Notes: generated by a model from the letters alone, not told the origin. A stretch of 64,000 bases of DNA from Cellulomonas sp. PhB143 (GCF_003752595.1 NZ_RKIJ01000009.1:62001-126000); one strand, 5' to 3'. Counted from the first letter of the stretch, positions 14,860-25,218 are shown. Program-made: numbers and translations.

Positions 14860-16097
14860 CGTGCGGTCCTCTCGGGTGCGGCGGACGGGGAGGTTGCGGC
14901 CGGCGCGCCGGGCGCCGGGGCGGGGCTCGCGGGGTCGTCGACGACCAGGTCCGCCGGGGCGCCGTCGTCGGCCCCGTCGTCGTCGAGGATCTTCAGGCGC
15001 GTGCGCAGGGGCCCGAGGGTGACCACGAGGGCGACGACGGCCACGACCCCGGTCCAGAGCAGCACCTGCCGCCACGGCCACAGGACCAGCGCGGTCGCAC
15101 CGAAGGCCGCCACCGCCGTCCACACGTACAGGATCACGACGGCGCGGCGGTGGGAGTGGCCCAGCGCGAGCATGCGGTGGTGCAGGTGCATCCGGTCGGG
15201 GGCGAAGGGACTCTTGCCGCGGGCGAGGCGCCGGAGCACGGCCAGGGCCATGTCGAGCAGCGGGAGCAGCAGCACCGCGAACGGCAGGACGATGGGCAGG
15301 AACGCCGGGAAGGCCTGGGTCCGGTTGATCGTGCCCGGGTCGTTGATCGTCGCCGGGTCGATCCGGCCGGTGACGATGATGCCGGCCGCCGCCATCAGCA
15401 GCCCCAGCACCATCGAGCCCGAGTCGCCCATGAAGATCCGCGCGGGGTGGAAGTTGTGCGGCAGGAACCCGACGCAGATACCCACGAGCGCCGCCATGAC
15501 GAGCGTCGCGAGGCTCGAGAAGTCCGTCGAGCTCGCCTGGCGCGTCAGGAGGTAGCTGTAGAGGAAGAACGCCGAGCCGCCGATCGCGATGATGCCCGCC
15601 GCGAGGCCGTCGAGGCCGTCGACGAAGTTCACGGCGTTCATCGCGAGCACGACGACGAAGATCGTCGCGAACAGCGACAGGCTCGGCGAGGCGATGGTCA
15701 GGCCGCCGATCGGCAGGGTGATGAGGCTGACCCCGCCGAACGCCATCGCCCCCGCCGCGAGGACCTGGCCGGCGAGCTTCGTCATCCAGTCGAGGTCCCA
15801 CACGTCGTCGGCGAAGCCGAGCGCGCAGACCATCGCGGCGCCGCCCACGATCGCCCAGGCCTGCTGGTCGTCCGCGAACACGGGCTCGAGGAACGGCATG
15901 CGGCTCGCGAAGACGATCGCGACCGCGAAGCCGAGGGTCATCCCGAGGCCGCCGAGCCGCGGCACCGGTGCCGTGTGGACGTCGCGCGACCGCACGGCCG
16001 TGATCGCGCCGACCCGCAGGGCGACCCACCGCGAGAACGGGGTCAGCAGGAACGTGACCGCCGCCGCGACCACCATGACCAGGAGGTAGACCCTCAA
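14856..16097 (-). CDS. Undecaprenyl-phosphate GlcNAc-1-phosphate transferase (WecA/TagO/Rfe type)
   Basis: A 413-residue polytopic enzyme of the MraY/WecA family. It transfers a sugar-1-phosphate to the lipid carrier, starting synthesis of wall-linked glycopolymers (galactan linker in mycobacteria, teichoic-type polymers elsewhere). Family motifs are FADDVWDLDW, the aspartate box NFVDGLDGLAAG, FMGDSGSMVLG and the histidine motif DRMHLHHRML. A hydrophilic loop with short internal repeats (DPATINDPGTINRT) precedes the histidine box, and the tail of about 60 residues is Asp/Ala/Pro-rich. The TTG at 16097 overlaps the upstream stop as TTGA; an ATG six codons further in is the alternative. Confidence 0.9.
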   Translation of the reverse strand: MRVYLLVMVVAAAVTFLLTPFSRWVALRVGAITAVRSRDVHTAPVPRLGGLGMTLGFAVAIVFASRMPFLEPVFADDQQAWAIVGGAAMVCALGFADDVWDLDWMTKLAGQVLAAGAMAFGGVSLITLPIGGLTIASPSLSLFATIFVVVLAMNAVNFVDGLDGLAAGIIAIGGSAFFLYSYLLTRQASSTDFSSLATLVMAALVGICVGFLPHNFHPARIFMGDSGSMVLGLLMAAAGIIVTGRIDPATINDPGTINRTQAFPAFLPIVLPFAVLLLPLLDMALAVLRRLARGKSPFAPDRMHLHHRMLALGHSHRRAVVILYVWTAVAAFGATALVLWPWRQVLLWTGVVAVVALVVTLGPLRTRLKILDDDGADDGAPADLVVDDPASPAPAPGAPAATSPSAAPERTAR

Positions 16098-16831
16098 CGG
16101 GCGGCCTCCGTGCCGGGCGGCGGGGAGGCGTCGTCGCCCTCGCCGGACGGTCCTGCCGGCGGCTCCGGTGCCGGCCCGGGCGCCGGCCGGAGCCGCTGCA
16201 CCGGGACGACGTCGCGCAGGGCCTCGAGGCTGATCGCGCCCTCCCGCACCACCCGCAGCGCCGGCCCGGTGGCGTCGACGATGGTCGACGCCACGCCGCC
16301 GGGCACGGTGCCGCCGTCGAGGTAGACGGCCACGGACGCGCCGAGCTGCCCGACGGCGTCGGCGGCGTCGAGCGCGGCGGGGCGGCCGGTGCGGTTCGCG
16401 CTCGAGACCGCCAGCGGGCCGGTGCGGCGCAGGAGCGCGCGGGCCGCCGGGTGGTCGGGCATGCGCAGCGCGACGGTCCCCCGGGTCTCGCCGAGGTCCC
16501 ACGCGAGCGACGGCTGGGCCGCGCAGATGATCGTCAGCCCCCCGGGCCAGAAGGTCTCCGCCAGCGCTCGCGCACCGTCCGGGACGGCCGTCGCGAGACC
16601 GTCGAGCGTGCGCAGGTCGGGGACCAGGACCGGCGGCGGCATCTGGCGGCCGCGGCCCTTCGCCGCCAGCAGCGCGGCGACGGCGTCGGGCTGGAAGGCG
16701 TCGGCGCCGATGCCGTAGACCGTGTCGGTGGGCAGGACGACGAGCTCGCCGCGCGAGATCGCGTGGACGGCCTCGTCGATCGCCGGCCCCCAGCCGGCCG
16801 GGTCGCGGACGTCGTGCAGGTCGGTGCTCAC
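16094..16831 (-). CDS. L-threonylcarbamoyladenylate synthase (Sua5/YciO/YrdC/TsaC family)
   Basis: A 245-residue protein making threonylcarbamoyl-AMP from threonine, bicarbonate and ATP for the t6A37 tRNA modification. Family motifs are VLPTDTVYGIGADA, AKGRGRQMPPPVLV (the KxR element), FWPGGLTIIC and LAVSSANRTGRPAA. The C-terminal 40 residues are a Pro/Gly/Glu-rich tail rather than the Sua5 domain of long family members. Start GTG 16831, four bases after the prmC stop; the longer frame to 16870 overlaps prmC and is less likely. Confidence 0.92.
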   Translation of the reverse strand: MSTDLHDVRDPAGWGPAIDEAVHAISRGELVVLPTDTVYGIGADAFQPDAVAALLAAKGRGRQMPPPVLVPDLRTLDGLATAVPDGARALAETFWPGGLTIICAAQPSLAWDLGETRGTVALRMPDHPAARALLRRTGPLAVSSANRTGRPAALDAADAVGQLGASVAVYLDGGTVPGGVASTIVDATGPALRVVREGAISLEALRDVVPVQRLRPAPGPAPEPPAGPSGEGDDASPPPGTEAAR

Positions 16832-16835
16832 GTGC

Positions 16836-17921
16836 TCAGTCTTCCACGGACGCGGCACGAGGATCCGCACCCGCCGGTCCCGCCGGTCGGCCGCGACGCG
16901 CCACGACCATCCGGTCGCGGCCCGTCAGGTCGGCGACGGTGGCGACGTCCACGAATCCCGCGTCCGCGACCAGGCGCCGCGCGGCGGCCGACTGCACCTC
17001 GGCGTGCTCCATGACGAGCAGGCCGCCAGGGCGCAGCAGGCGTGCGGCCGCGGCGGCCACGCCGCGCGGGACCTCCAGCCCGTCGGCGCCCAGCCCGTAC
17101 AGCGCCACCGCCGGGTCGTGGTGCGCGACCTCCGGGTCGCGCGGGACGGCGTCGGGCGGCACGTAGGGCGGGTTGGAGACGACGACGTCGCAGCGGCCGT
17201 CGAGCCCGCGCAGCGCCGTGCGGGCGTCCCCGCGGACCAGGGCGACGCGGGCTCCCGTGCGGGCGGCGACGGCGTCCACGTTGCGCCGGGCCCAGCCGTG
17301 GGCGGCGGCGTCCAGCTCCACGGCGTGCACGACCGTGCCGGGCACCTCCGTGGCGACGGCCAGCGCCACCGCGCCCGAGCCGGTGCACAGGTCGGCGACC
17401 AGCGCGGTGCCCGTACGGCGTACCACGGCGGCCGACTCGTCGATCGCCACCCGGGCGACCTCCTCCGTCTCCGGGCGCGGCACGAAGACCCCCGGGCCGA
17501 CGGCGAGCTCGAGGTGGCGGAACGGCGCCAGGCCGGTCAGGTGCTGCAGCGGCTCGCGCGCGGCGCGCCGGGCGACGAGCGCCGCGAGGCGGGCGACGAC
17601 GTCGTCGGGCGACGGGCCGCCCGCCGTGGCCAGGGAGCCGAGGTCGCGACCGAGGAGCGCGGCGTGCCGGACGGCGTCGCGCGCCGTGCCGGCGGCGTGC
17701 GCGAGGAGGAGCTCGGCGTCGACCCGCGGGCTCGGGACGCCGGCCTGCGCGAGGTCTCGCGCGGCGTCCCGGACCAGCCGGTCGACGGACGGGCGCGCTC
17801 CCCCGCCTGTCCCTCCGTCCGCCGAGATGTCGAATTCCGCCCCTCGATTCGAAGAATCGGGGGCGGAATTCGACTTCTCGGCGGACCCGGCAGGCTTGGA
17901 CCCGGGAGCGGAGCGCGTCAT
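16836..17921 (-). CDS. prmC: Peptide chain release factor N5-glutamine methyltransferase
   Basis: A 361-residue enzyme that methylates the glutamine of the GGQ motif in release factors RF1 and RF2. Conserved parts are the N-terminal four-helix domain ([12 protein letters not shown]), [11 protein letters not shown], AdoMet motif [14 protein letters not shown] and the catalytic NPPYVPP. The ATG at 17921 overlaps the prfA stop as ATGA, so substrate and enzyme are made together. Unusually, residues about 13-35 are encoded by a long palindrome (17818-17885), giving a polar low-complexity leader before the family domain starts near residue 42. Confidence 0.94.
   Translation of the reverse strand: MTRSAPGSKPAGSAEKSNSAPDSSNRGAEFDISADGGTGGGARPSVDRLVRDAARDLAQAGVPSPRVDAELLLAHAAGTARDAVRHAALLGRDLGSLATAGGPSPDDVVARLAALVARRAAREPLQHLTGLAPFRHLELAVGPGVFVPRPETEEVARVAIDESAAVVRRTGTALVADLCTGSGAVALAVATEVPGTVVHAVELDAAAHGWARRNVDAVAARTGARVALVRGDARTALRGLDGRCDVVVSNPPYVPPDAVPRDPEVAHHDPAVALYGLGADGLEVPRGVAAAAARLLRPGGLLVMEHAEVQSAAARRLVADAGFVDVATVADLTGRDRMVVARRGRPAGPAGADPRAASVED
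17818..17885. repeat. 68-base palindrome inside the prmC reading frame
   Basis: The left arm (17818-17850) and the reverse complement of the right arm (17854-17885) agree except for one mismatch and one extra base, with a 3-base loop. Both arms contain GTCGAATTCCGCCCC. The element is in frame and encodes a polar stretch near the PrmC N-terminus. It resembles a palindromic repeat element inserted into a gene; I saw no second copy in this window. Confidence 0.75.
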
Positions 17922-19006
17922 CCCGCCGCGCCCGCGAGCCGCGCCGCCTCGTCCGCCTCGATCGCGGACGCCACGACGGGGTCGAGGTCGCCGTCGAGCA
18001 CCTGGTCGAGGTTGTACGCCTTGTACCCGGTGCGGTGGTCCGCGATGCGGTTCTCCGGGTAGTTGTACGTGCGGATCCGCTCGGAGCGGTCCACGGTGCG
18101 CACCTGCGAGCGCCGCAGCTCTGCCGACTCCGCCGCCGCCGCCTCCTGCTGCGCCGCGAGGAGCCGTGCACGCAGCACGCGCATCGCCTGCTCGCGGTTC
18201 TGCAGCTGGGACTTCTCGTTCTGCATCGAGACGACGATCCCGGTCGGCACGTGCGTGATCCGCACCGCCGAGTCGGTCGTGTTCACCGACTGCCCGCCGG
18301 GCCCCGAGGAGCGGTAGACGTCGATGCGCAGGTCGTTCTGGTCGATCTCGACCTCGCCCACGTCCTCGACCTCCGGGAACACCAGCACGCCCGCGGCCGA
18401 GGTGTGGATCCGGCCCTGGGACTCCGTCACCGGCACGCGCTGCACGCGGTGGACGCCGCCCTCGTACTTCAGGTGCGCCCACACGCCGTCGGCCGGGTCG
18501 GTGAGCGAGCCCCGCAGCTTGATGGCGACCTGGACGTCCTTGTACCCGCCGAGGTCCGAGTCCGTGGCCTCGAGGATCTCGGTCCGCCAGCCGCGGCGCT
18601 CCGCGTAGCGCAGGTACATGCGCAGGAGGTCGCCCGCGAACAGCGCCGACTCCGCACCACCCTCGCCCGCCTTGACCTCGAGGATGACGTCGCGCCCGTC
18701 GTCGGGGTCGCGCGGCACGAGCACGCGGCGCAGCCGCTCGTCCGCCTCGTCCGCCGCGGCGCGCAGGCCCGGCAGCTCCTCGGCGAACGATGCGTCGTCG
18801 TCGGCCAGCTCCGCCGCCGTGTCGGCGTCGTCCAGCGCCTGGCGCCACGTGCGGTACGCGGTGACCACCTGCGTGAGCTCCGCGTAGCGGCGGCCCAGCC
18901 GGCGCGCCCGGGCGGCGTCCGCGTGCACGGCGGGGTCGGCGAGCTGCCGCTCGATGTCCGCGTGCTCGTCGAGCAGCGGCTGGACGGCGGCGAAGGTCTC
19001 GCTCAC
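17918..19006 (-). CDS. prfA: Peptide chain release factor 1
   Basis: A 362-residue class I release factor for UAA and UAG. GGQ is at 237-239 in [19 protein letters not shown]. The codon-recognition tripeptide is P192-V-T194 in [15 protein letters not shown], matching the PxT pattern of RF1 rather than the SPF of RF2. Length is typical. Upstream is a terminator-like structure after rpmE, so prfA may start a new transcript running prfA-prmC-sua5-wecA-atpI. Confidence 0.97.
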   Translation of the reverse strand: MSETFAAVQPLLDEHADIERQLADPAVHADAARARRLGRRYAELTQVVTAYRTWRQALDDADTAAELADDDASFAEELPGLRAAADEADERLRRVLVPRDPDDGRDVILEVKAGEGGAESALFAGDLLRMYLRYAERRGWRTEILEATDSDLGGYKDVQVAIKLRGSLTDPADGVWAHLKYEGGVHRVQRVPVTESQGRIHTSAAGVLVFPEVEDVGEVEIDQNDLRIDVYRSSGPGGQSVNTTDSAVRITHVPTGIVVSMQNEKSQLQNREQAMRVLRARLLAAQQEAAAAESAELRRSQVRTVDRSERIRTYNYPENRIADHRTGYKAYNLDQVLDGDLDPVVASAIEADEAARLAGAAG

Positions 19007-19057
19007 GGTGGGGTTCCTCGGATCAGCAGGGCGGGCGGGGCACGGCCGGAAAGACGA

Positions 19058-19124
19058 CAGCGCCGGTGGCGCCGGACGTCGTCTGCCCCTGGAGAGGTTG
19101 ACGACGCCGGCACCACCGGCGCTG
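19058..19124 (-). terminator. Stem-loop downstream of rpmE
   Basis: CAGCGCCGGTGG (19058-19069) pairs perfectly with CCACCGGCGCTG (19113-19124), and inner GACGTCGTC/GACGAC segments extend the helix with small bulges. It begins nine bases after the rpmE stop, fitting termination of the rpmE transcript. Confidence 0.6.
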
Positions 19125-19132
19125 CGGAGGAG

Positions 19133-19351
19133 CTACTTGCTCTCGGCCTTCTTGCCGTAGCGGGCCTGGAAGCGGGCCACGCGACCACCGGTGTCGAGGA
19201 TCTTCTGCTTGCCCGTGTAGAACGGGTGGCAGGCGCTGCAGACGTCGGCGCTGATCTTGCCGGACTTCTCGGTGCTGCGGGTGACGAACGTGTTGCCGCA
19301 GGTGCAGGTGACCTCGGTGGGCACGTAGTCGGGGTGGATGTCAGCCTTCAC
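19133..19351 (-). CDS. rpmE: 50S ribosomal protein bL31, zinc-binding form
   Basis: A 72-residue ribosomal protein with four cysteines (C16, C18, C38, C41 in TCTCGNTF and [14 protein letters not shown]), i.e. the zinc-containing C+ form that is exchanged for a cysteine-free paralogue under zinc limitation in many bacteria. The GTG at 19351 has AAGGAGAG upstream and gives [11 protein letters not shown], the normal N-terminus. Lies between rho and prfA, as in mycobacteria. Confidence 0.97.
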   Translation of the reverse strand: MKADIHPDYVPTEVTCTCGNTFVTRSTEKSGKISADVCSACHPFYTGKQKILDTGGRVARFQARYGKKAESK

Positions 19352-19440
19352 GAATCTCTCCTTGGTGTGGGTCTCCCCGGGTCGACGGCGAGGAACGCCG
19401 TCGTGAACCGGAGACCGACCGAACATTGTGCCAGAACCAC

Positions 19441-19470
19441 GGGAGGGCCGGAAATCTTCCCGGCCCTCCC
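19441..19470 (-). terminator. Stem-loop downstream of rho
   Basis: GGGAGGGCCGG at 19441-19451 pairs with CCGGCCCTCCC at 19460-19470; the helix is extended by GAA/TTC bases with one bulge. It starts about 24 bases after the rho stop and before rpmE, fitting an intrinsic-type terminator. Confidence 0.65.
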
Positions 19471-19493
19471 GCGGCACCGGCGGGACGTGCGCG

Positions 19494-21524
19494 TCAGACG
19501 GTGTGGCCGGGCTCGTCGCCCGCCGCAAAGTTGTTCGGGGTCGTCTTCTGGACCTGGAGGAGGAACTCGACGTTCGTCTTCGTGTCCTTGAGCTTGCCCA
19601 GCATGAGCTCGATGGCCTGCTGCTGGTCGAGCGCACCGAGCAGGCGGCGCAGCTTGTAGACGATGGAGAGCTCCTCGCGCGAGAGCAGCACCTCCTCGCG
19701 GCGGGTGCCGGACGCGTTGACGTCCACCGCCGGGAAGATCCGCTTGTCCGCGAGGCCCCGCGAGAGCCGGAGCTCCATGTTCCCGGTGCCCTTGAACTCC
19801 TCGAAGATGACCTCGTCCATCTTCGAGCCCGTCTCCACCAGCGCCGAGGCGAGGATCGTCAGGGAGCCACCGTTCTCGATGTTGCGCGCGGCGCCGAAGA
19901 AGCGCTTCGGCGGGTAGAGCGCCGAGGCGTCGACACCACCGGAGAGGATGCGCCCGGACGCGGGGGCCGCCAGGTTGTACGCGCGAGAGAGACGGGTGAG
20001 CGAGTCGAGCAGCACGACGACGTCCTGGCCCAGCTCGACGAGACGCTTCGCGCGCTCGATCGCCAGCTCGGCGACGATCGCGTGGTCGGAGGCCGGCCGG
20101 TCGAACGTCGAGGAGACGACCTCGCCCGTCACGGTGCGCTCGAAGTCGGTGACCTCCTCCGGACGCTCGTCCACGAGCACCACCATGAGGTGGACCTCGG
20201 GGTTGTTCGTCGTGATCGCGTTGGCGATCTGCTGCATGATGATCGTCTTGCCGGTCTTGGGCGGCGCGACGATGAGGCCGCGCTGGCCCTTGCCGATGGG
20301 GGCGACGATGTCGATGACGCGCGGCGTGAGCCGGGTGGTGCCGTCGTGCTCGAGCCGCAGCCGCTCCTGCGGGTACAACGGCGTGAGCTTGGCGAAGTCG
20401 GGGCGCTGGCGCGCCTCCTCCGGCGGCAGGCCGTTGACGGTGTCGAGCCGGACGAGCGCGTTGAACTTCTGGCGCTGCCCGCCCTGGGTCTCGCCGTCGC
20501 GCGGCTGGCGGACGGCGCCCGTGACGGCGTCGCCGCGGCGCAGACCGGCCTTCTTGACCTGACCGAGCGAGACGTAGACGTCGTTCTGCCCGGGCAGGTA
20601 CCCGCTCGTGCGGACGAACGCGTAGCTGTCCAGCACGTCGAGGATGCCGGCCACGGGGAGCAGGACGTCGTCCTCGTGCAGCTCGACCTCGTCGAGGCTC
20701 GCCATGTCGCCCGGGGTCACGCGGCCGCCGGTGCGGCCGCCGCGCTTGCGGTCCCGCCCGCGGTCCCGGCCGCGACGTCGGCGGCTGCCGCTCTCGGAGT
20801 CGTCCACTCGTCCACCCTGGTCCCGCTGCGTCGGCTGCCCGTTCGGGGAGCCCTGGTTGCCCTGCGCGGCCTGCCCGTTCTGGGCGGAGCCCTGGCCGTT
20901 CTGCGCGCCGCGCTGGCGGCGCTCCGAGCCTTCGGAACGATCGCGGGCGTCCTTGCCGCCGCCGTTCTGCTGGCCGTCCGCCCCGTCCCGGGCATCGGTC
21001 CGCGGAGCGCGGGCCTCGGCCGAGCGGTCGCCGGTCTCGTCCTGCGCGGGCCTGCCGTTCTGCTCGGAGCGCGGAGCCCCGGCGCCCCGCCCGGCACGGC
21101 GCGATCCGCGCGTCTCCTCGCCGATCAGCCCGACGGCGGCGGCCGCGCGCGCGGCGCGGTCCTCGTCGCCGCCCCGGGGCCGGGAGTCGACCGTCTCGAC
21201 GCGCGAGGCGCCCGCGGTCTCGTTCAGTGCGGCGGCGACCGCGCTGGCGGCCTCGGCGCGCGGGGCACGCCGTGCCCGCCGGGCGCCCGCGCCGTCCGGC
21301 GCGGAGCCGTCGGTCGCGGTCGCCGTGGCGCCGCCCCCGGTGCTCGGGCCGCGGCTCGTGCTGCCGTTCGCCTTGATGGCCTCGACAAGATCGCTCTTGC
21401 GCATCTTGGAGGTGCCCTTGACACCGATCTGTGAGGCGAGCGACTGCAGCTCGGCGAGCCGCAGCGTGCCGAGCGCGCGGGAGCTGCCCGCTGCGCCTGC
21501 GGCGGTGTCGGTGGTGTCTGTCAC
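19494..21524 (-). CDS. rho: Transcription termination factor Rho with long low-complexity insertion
   Basis: A 676-residue hexameric RNA helicase that releases RNA polymerase. The N-terminal Rho_N helices ([21 protein letters not shown], up to about 52) are followed by a disordered stretch of about 215 residues (55-270), rich in Gly, Asn, Gln and Arg. Next come the RNA-binding cold-shock-like domain (about 275-350) and the ATPase core with [18 protein letters not shown]. coli Rho has 419 residues; the extra length is the insertion, as in other high-G+C actinobacteria. The GTG at 21524 is the start. Confidence 0.96.
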   Translation of the reverse strand: MTDTTDTAAGAAGSSRALGTLRLAELQSLASQIGVKGTSKMRKSDLVEAIKANGSTSRGPSTGGGATATATDGSAPDGAGARRARRAPRAEAASAVAAALNETAGASRVETVDSRPRGGDEDRAARAAAAVGLIGEETRGSRRAGRGAGAPRSEQNGRPAQDETGDRSAEARAPRTDARDGADGQQNGGGKDARDRSEGSERRQRGAQNGQGSAQNGQAAQGNQGSPNGQPTQRDQGGRVDDSESGSRRRRGRDRGRDRKRGGRTGGRVTPGDMASLDEVELHEDDVLLPVAGILDVLDSYAFVRTSGYLPGQNDVYVSLGQVKKAGLRRGDAVTGAVRQPRDGETQGGQRQKFNALVRLDTVNGLPPEEARQRPDFAKLTPLYPQERLRLEHDGTTRLTPRVIDIVAPIGKGQRGLIVAPPKTGKTIIMQQIANAITTNNPEVHLMVVLVDERPEEVTDFERTVTGEVVSSTFDRPASDHAIVAELAIERAKRLVELGQDVVVLLDSLTRLSRAYNLAAPASGRILSGGVDASALYPPKRFFGAARNIENGGSLTILASALVETGSKMDEVIFEEFKGTGNMELRLSRGLADKRIFPAVDVNASGTRREEVLLSREELSIVYKLRRLLGALDQQQAIELMLGKLKDTKTNVEFLLQVQKTTPNNFAAGDEPGHTV

Positions 21525-21799
21525 GAAGGACCCTTCCCCCTCGTCCGCGCCCGGCAGATCGCCGTGGTGCGCGGGTGGTCGACGCCCGGCGCGTGACGGC
21601 CGGGACGCAGTGAAGCCTCGCGCCGGTGGAACGGCTACGTCAGATCGACGCGGGCTGGATTGTCTTCGCGCTGACGTACGGGCACATGACCCGACGATCC
21701 GCAGCCCAGGACCGAGAGGTCCGTGAGCCAGGAGGCACGACGATCATGTGATGGTCGAAGACAGGTCCAGAATACCACGCGAGGGCAGGCCCTCCGCCC

Positions 21800-22750
21800 T
21801 CATGGGCCGCCGACACGCTCGGTGCGCACCCCGTCGAGATCGAGCGCCGGGCGCAGCACGGCCCACGCCGGATCGTCCCCGACGAGCCCCTCGACGGCCG
21901 CGTCGAGGGGGCGGAGTCCGGCCGCCGTGGACAGCACGAGCACGGAGGGCCCCGCGCCGGAGACCGTCGCGGCGTACCCCTGGGCGCGCAGCGCGCACAG
22001 CAGCTCCCAGGACCCCGCCATCGCCCCGGACCGGTACTGCTGGTGCAGCACGTCCTCGGTGGCGTCCAGCAGCAGCTCCGGGCTCCGGCCCAGCGCCTGG
22101 ACGAGCAGCGCCGCCCGGCCGGCGCCGCGCGCCGCGTCCGCGTGCGGGACGACGTCGGGCAGCACCCCTCGCGCGTGGCTGGTCGCCAGCCGGTGGGTCG
22201 GCACGACGACGGTCGCCCGCACGTCGGGGTGGACGGGCAGCCGCACCGCCCGCACGGTCTGGTCGTGCCCGGCACCCGCGGCGCCACCGGTCCACGCGAT
22301 CGTCGCGCCGCCGCTGATGGCCGGAGCGGCGTTGTCGGGGTGCCCCTCGAACCCGTCCGCCATCCGGAGCAGCGCCGCGTCGTCGAGCGATCGCGGGTCG
22401 GCCACCAGCGCCCGCGCCGCCGCGAGGCCGGCGACGACGGCCGCGGCCGACGAGCCCAGGCCCCGGCCGTGCGGGATCCGGTTGACGCAGTGCACGCGCA
22501 GGCCCGTCAGCGGGGCGCCGACGCTCTCGAGCGCAGCCTGCAGGGCCCGCACCACGAGGTGCGACTCGTCCGTGGGGACCTCTCCCGCGCCCTCGCCCTC
22601 GACCTCGACGACGACGTCGTCGCTCGCCACCGCGCGCACGTCCAGGTCGTCGTAGACGCCGAGCGCCAGCCCCAGCGCGTCGAACCCCGGCCCGAGGTTC
22701 GCGCTGGTCGCGGGGACCCGCACGCGCACGTGGTCCGATCCGAGCTGCAT
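21800..22750 (-). CDS. thrB: Homoserine kinase
   Basis: A 316-residue GHMP kinase phosphorylating homoserine for threonine synthesis. The ATP-binding signature is NRIPHGRGLGSSAAAVVAGL; the N-terminal VPATSANLGPGFDALGLAL is the typical ThrB opening. Third gene of hom-thrC-thrB, 25 bases after thrC. Followed by a 275-base gap before rho in which I see nothing notable. Confidence 0.96.
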   Translation of the reverse strand: MQLGSDHVRVRVPATSANLGPGFDALGLALGVYDDLDVRAVASDDVVVEVEGEGAGEVPTDESHLVVRALQAALESVGAPLTGLRVHCVNRIPHGRGLGSSAAAVVAGLAAARALVADPRSLDDAALLRMADGFEGHPDNAAPAISGGATIAWTGGAAGAGHDQTVRAVRLPVHPDVRATVVVPTHRLATSHARGVLPDVVPHADAARGAGRAALLVQALGRSPELLLDATEDVLHQQYRSGAMAGSWELLCALRAQGYAATVSGAGPSVLVLSTAAGLRPLDAAVEGLVGDDPAWAVLRPALDLDGVRTERVGGP

Positions 22751-22775
22751 CCCCGCCTCCCCGTCCCCGGCCCGC

Positions 22776-23867
22776 TCAGTCGAGCCCGAGGGCGTCGGCG
22801 ATCGACACCACGTCCGCGCCGACGCGCGTGGGCTCGACGTCGGCGCCGTCGAGCGTGCGCAGCGCCCACTGCGGGTCCTTCAGGCCGTGGCCGGTGACGG
22901 TCACGGTGATCGTGGCGCCGGCGGGGACGAGCCCGCGCTCGGCCCGGTGCAGCAGCCCGGCGACGCCGGCCGCGGAGCCGGGCTCCACGAAGACGCCCAC
23001 CTCGGCGGACAGGATCCGGTGCGCGGCGAGGATCTGCTCGTCGGTGACCGACTCGATGACTCCCCCGGACACGTCGCGCGCCTCCTCCGCCTGGCGCCAC
23101 GAGGCGGGGTTGCCGATGCGGATGGCCGTCGCGATCGTCTCGGGCTCGTCCACCGGGTGGCCGAGCACGATCGGTGCGGCCCCCGCGGCCTGGAAGCCCC
23201 ACATGGCCGGGGTGCGGGTCGCGACGGCCGCGTGCCCCGCGCCGTCGTCCAGGCCCGCGTACTCGCGGAAGCCCTTCCAGTACGCCGTGATGTTCCCCGC
23301 GTTGCCGACCGGCAGCACGTGCACGTCGGGGGCGTCGCCCAGCGCGTCCACGATCTCGAACGCCGCGGTCTTCTGCCCCTGGATCCGGTCCGGGTTCACC
23401 GAGTTGACCAGCTCGACCGGGTAGACCTCGGCGAGCTTGCGGGCCGCGACCAGGCAGGCGTCGAAGTTGCCGTCGACCTGCAGGAGGCGCGCCCCGTGCG
23501 CGATCGCCTGGCTGAGCTTGCCCATCGCGATCTTGCCGTCGGGCACCAGGACGGCGCAGACCATCCCGGCGCGGGTCGCGTACGCCGCGGCGGACGCCGA
23601 GGTGTTGCCCGTCGACGCGCACACCACGGCCTTCGCGCCGCGCCCGGCGGCCGCCGAGATCGCCGCCGTCATCCCGCGGTCCTTGAACGAGGCCGTCGGG
23701 TTCATGCCCTCGACCTTCAGGTGCACGCGCGCGCCCGTGCGCTCGGAGAGCGCCGGCGCCTCGACGAGCGGGGTGCCACCCTCCCCGAGGGTGACCACGC
23801 GCTCGGCGAGGTGTGCGGGCAAGCGGTCGGCGTACTCGGCGATGACGCCGCGCCACTGGTGGGCCAT
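22776..23867 (-). CDS. thrC: Threonine synthase
   Basis: A 363-residue PLP enzyme converting phosphohomoserine to threonine. The cofactor lysine is K62 in [11 protein letters not shown], and the phosphate-binding loop is [16 protein letters not shown]. Begins one base after the hom stop, so it is part of the hom-thrC-thrB operon. Confidence 0.96.
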   Translation of the reverse strand: MAHQWRGVIAEYADRLPAHLAERVVTLGEGGTPLVEAPALSERTGARVHLKVEGMNPTASFKDRGMTAAISAAAGRGAKAVVCASTGNTSASAAAYATRAGMVCAVLVPDGKIAMGKLSQAIAHGARLLQVDGNFDACLVAARKLAEVYPVELVNSVNPDRIQGQKTAAFEIVDALGDAPDVHVLPVGNAGNITAYWKGFREYAGLDDGAGHAAVATRTPAMWGFQAAGAAPIVLGHPVDEPETIATAIRIGNPASWRQAEEARDVSGGVIESVTDEQILAAHRILSAEVGVFVEPGSAAGVAGLLHRAERGLVPAGATITVTVTGHGLKDPQWALRTLDGADVEPTRVGADVVSIADALGLD

Positions 23868-23868
23868 C

Positions 23869-25218
23869 TCAGGCTCCTTCGACTCTCAGGACGGACGTGA
23901 TCTCGTGGACGGGTCCCAGGCCGGCGACGGCGTCGACCGTGGCCGCGAGGGCGGCCTCCGTCGCGGCGTGGGTGGTGATGATCAGGTTCGCCGCGACGGT
24001 GCTCCCGTCGCCGCCCGTGCCGGGCGCCTGGCGCACGGCCTCGATCGAAACGCCGTTCTCGGCCAGGACGCGCGCGACCTGCGCGAGCACGCCGGGCCGG
24101 TCGGCGACGAGGACGCGTACCTGGTAGCGGGTCGTCGCCGCACCGGGGGGCAGGATCGGCAGGTCGGCGTAGGTCGACTCCTGCGGCCCCTTGCCGCCGA
24201 GCACCCGGTGGCGGGCGGCCGAGACGACGTCGCCGAGCACCGCGGACGCCGTCGGCGCTCCCCCGGCGCCCTGGCCGTAGAACATCAGGTCGCCCGCCGC
24301 GTCCGCCTCGACGAAGATCGCGTTGAACGCCCCGCGGACCCCGGCGAGGGGGTGGGTGGTGGGCACGAGCGCCGGGTGGACGCGCGCCGAGACGCCGTCG
24401 GGGGTCTGCTCGGCGATGGCCAGCAGCTTGATCACGTGCCCGGTCTGCGTGGCCCAGGCGACGTCGTCGGCCGTGACGGCGGTGATGCCCTCCCGCGCGA
24501 CGTCGGTGATGGAGACGCGGGTGTGGAAGGCGAGGCTCGCGAGGATCGCGGCCTTCGCCGCGGCGTCGTACCCCTCGACGTCGGCCGTCGGGTCAGCCTC
24601 CGCGTACCCGAGGTCCTGCGCCTCCTTGACCGCCTCCTCCAGCTCCAGGCCGGTGGTGGCCATCCGGTCGAGGACGTAGTTCGTGGTGCCGTTGACGATG
24701 CCGAGCACCCGGCGCACGTGGTCGCCGGCCAGCGACTCGCGCACGGGCCGGACGATCGGGACGGCGCCCGCCACGGCGGCCTCGAAGCAGATGTCCACCC
24801 CCGCGGCGTCCGCGGCGCGGTAGAGCGTGGGGCCGTCCTCGGCGAGCAGCGCCTTGTTGGCCGTCACGACGGCGGCCCCCCCGGCGATGGCGCGCAGCAT
24901 CAGCGAGCGCGCCGGCTCGATGCCGCCCATGACCTCGACGACGATGTCGGCGCCGTCGACGAGCGGGCCGGCGTCGTCGGTCAGGAGCGCGCGGTCGATC
25001 GCCGGGTCGCGCGGGGCGGCCACGTCGCGCACCGCGATGCCGACCAGGTCCAGCGGGGCACCGGCGCGCGCCGCGAGCGCGTCCCCGTGCGTGGCGAGCA
25101 GTCGCGCGACCTGCGTGCCCACCACGCCGCAGCCGAGCAGCGCGACGCGCAGCGCCCGCGGCTCGCCCGGCGCCTCGGGGACGGTGGAGGCACCCTGCGG
25201 TGCTGCGGCGGATGACAC
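23869..25218 (-). CDS. hom: Homoserine dehydrogenase
   Basis: A 449-residue NAD(P)-dependent enzyme reducing aspartate semialdehyde to homoserine. It has an N-terminal Rossmann motif ([17 protein letters not shown]), the catalytic-domain signature [14 protein letters not shown] and a C-terminal ACT domain (about 355-449, [21 protein letters not shown]), which predicts feedback control by threonine. No aspartokinase is fused or adjacent. Start GTG 25218. Confidence 0.96.
   Translation of the reverse strand: MSSAAAPQGASTVPEAPGEPRALRVALLGCGVVGTQVARLLATHGDALAARAGAPLDLVGIAVRDVAAPRDPAIDRALLTDDAGPLVDGADIVVEVMGGIEPARSLMLRAIAGGAAVVTANKALLAEDGPTLYRAADAAGVDICFEAAVAGAVPIVRPVRESLAGDHVRRVLGIVNGTTNYVLDRMATTGLELEEAVKEAQDLGYAEADPTADVEGYDAAAKAAILASLAFHTRVSITDVAREGITAVTADDVAWATQTGHVIKLLAIAEQTPDGVSARVHPALVPTTHPLAGVRGAFNAIFVEADAAGDLMFYGQGAGGAPTASAVLGDVVSAARHRVLGGKGPQESTYADLPILPPGAATTRYQVRVLVADRPGVLAQVARVLAENGVSIEAVRQAPGTGGDGSTVAANLIITTHAATEAALAATVDAVAGLGPVHEITSVLRVEGA

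Noticed and set aside
13932-16325. Long plus-strand frame of 797 codons opposite the atpB-wecA-sua5 genes
   Set aside because: Low-complexity Arg/Pro translation with no motif; real genes with clear families occupy the other strand.
16836-17921. prmC as a pseudogene because of the palindrome
   Set aside because: The element keeps the frame, and all methyltransferase motifs including NPPY are intact.
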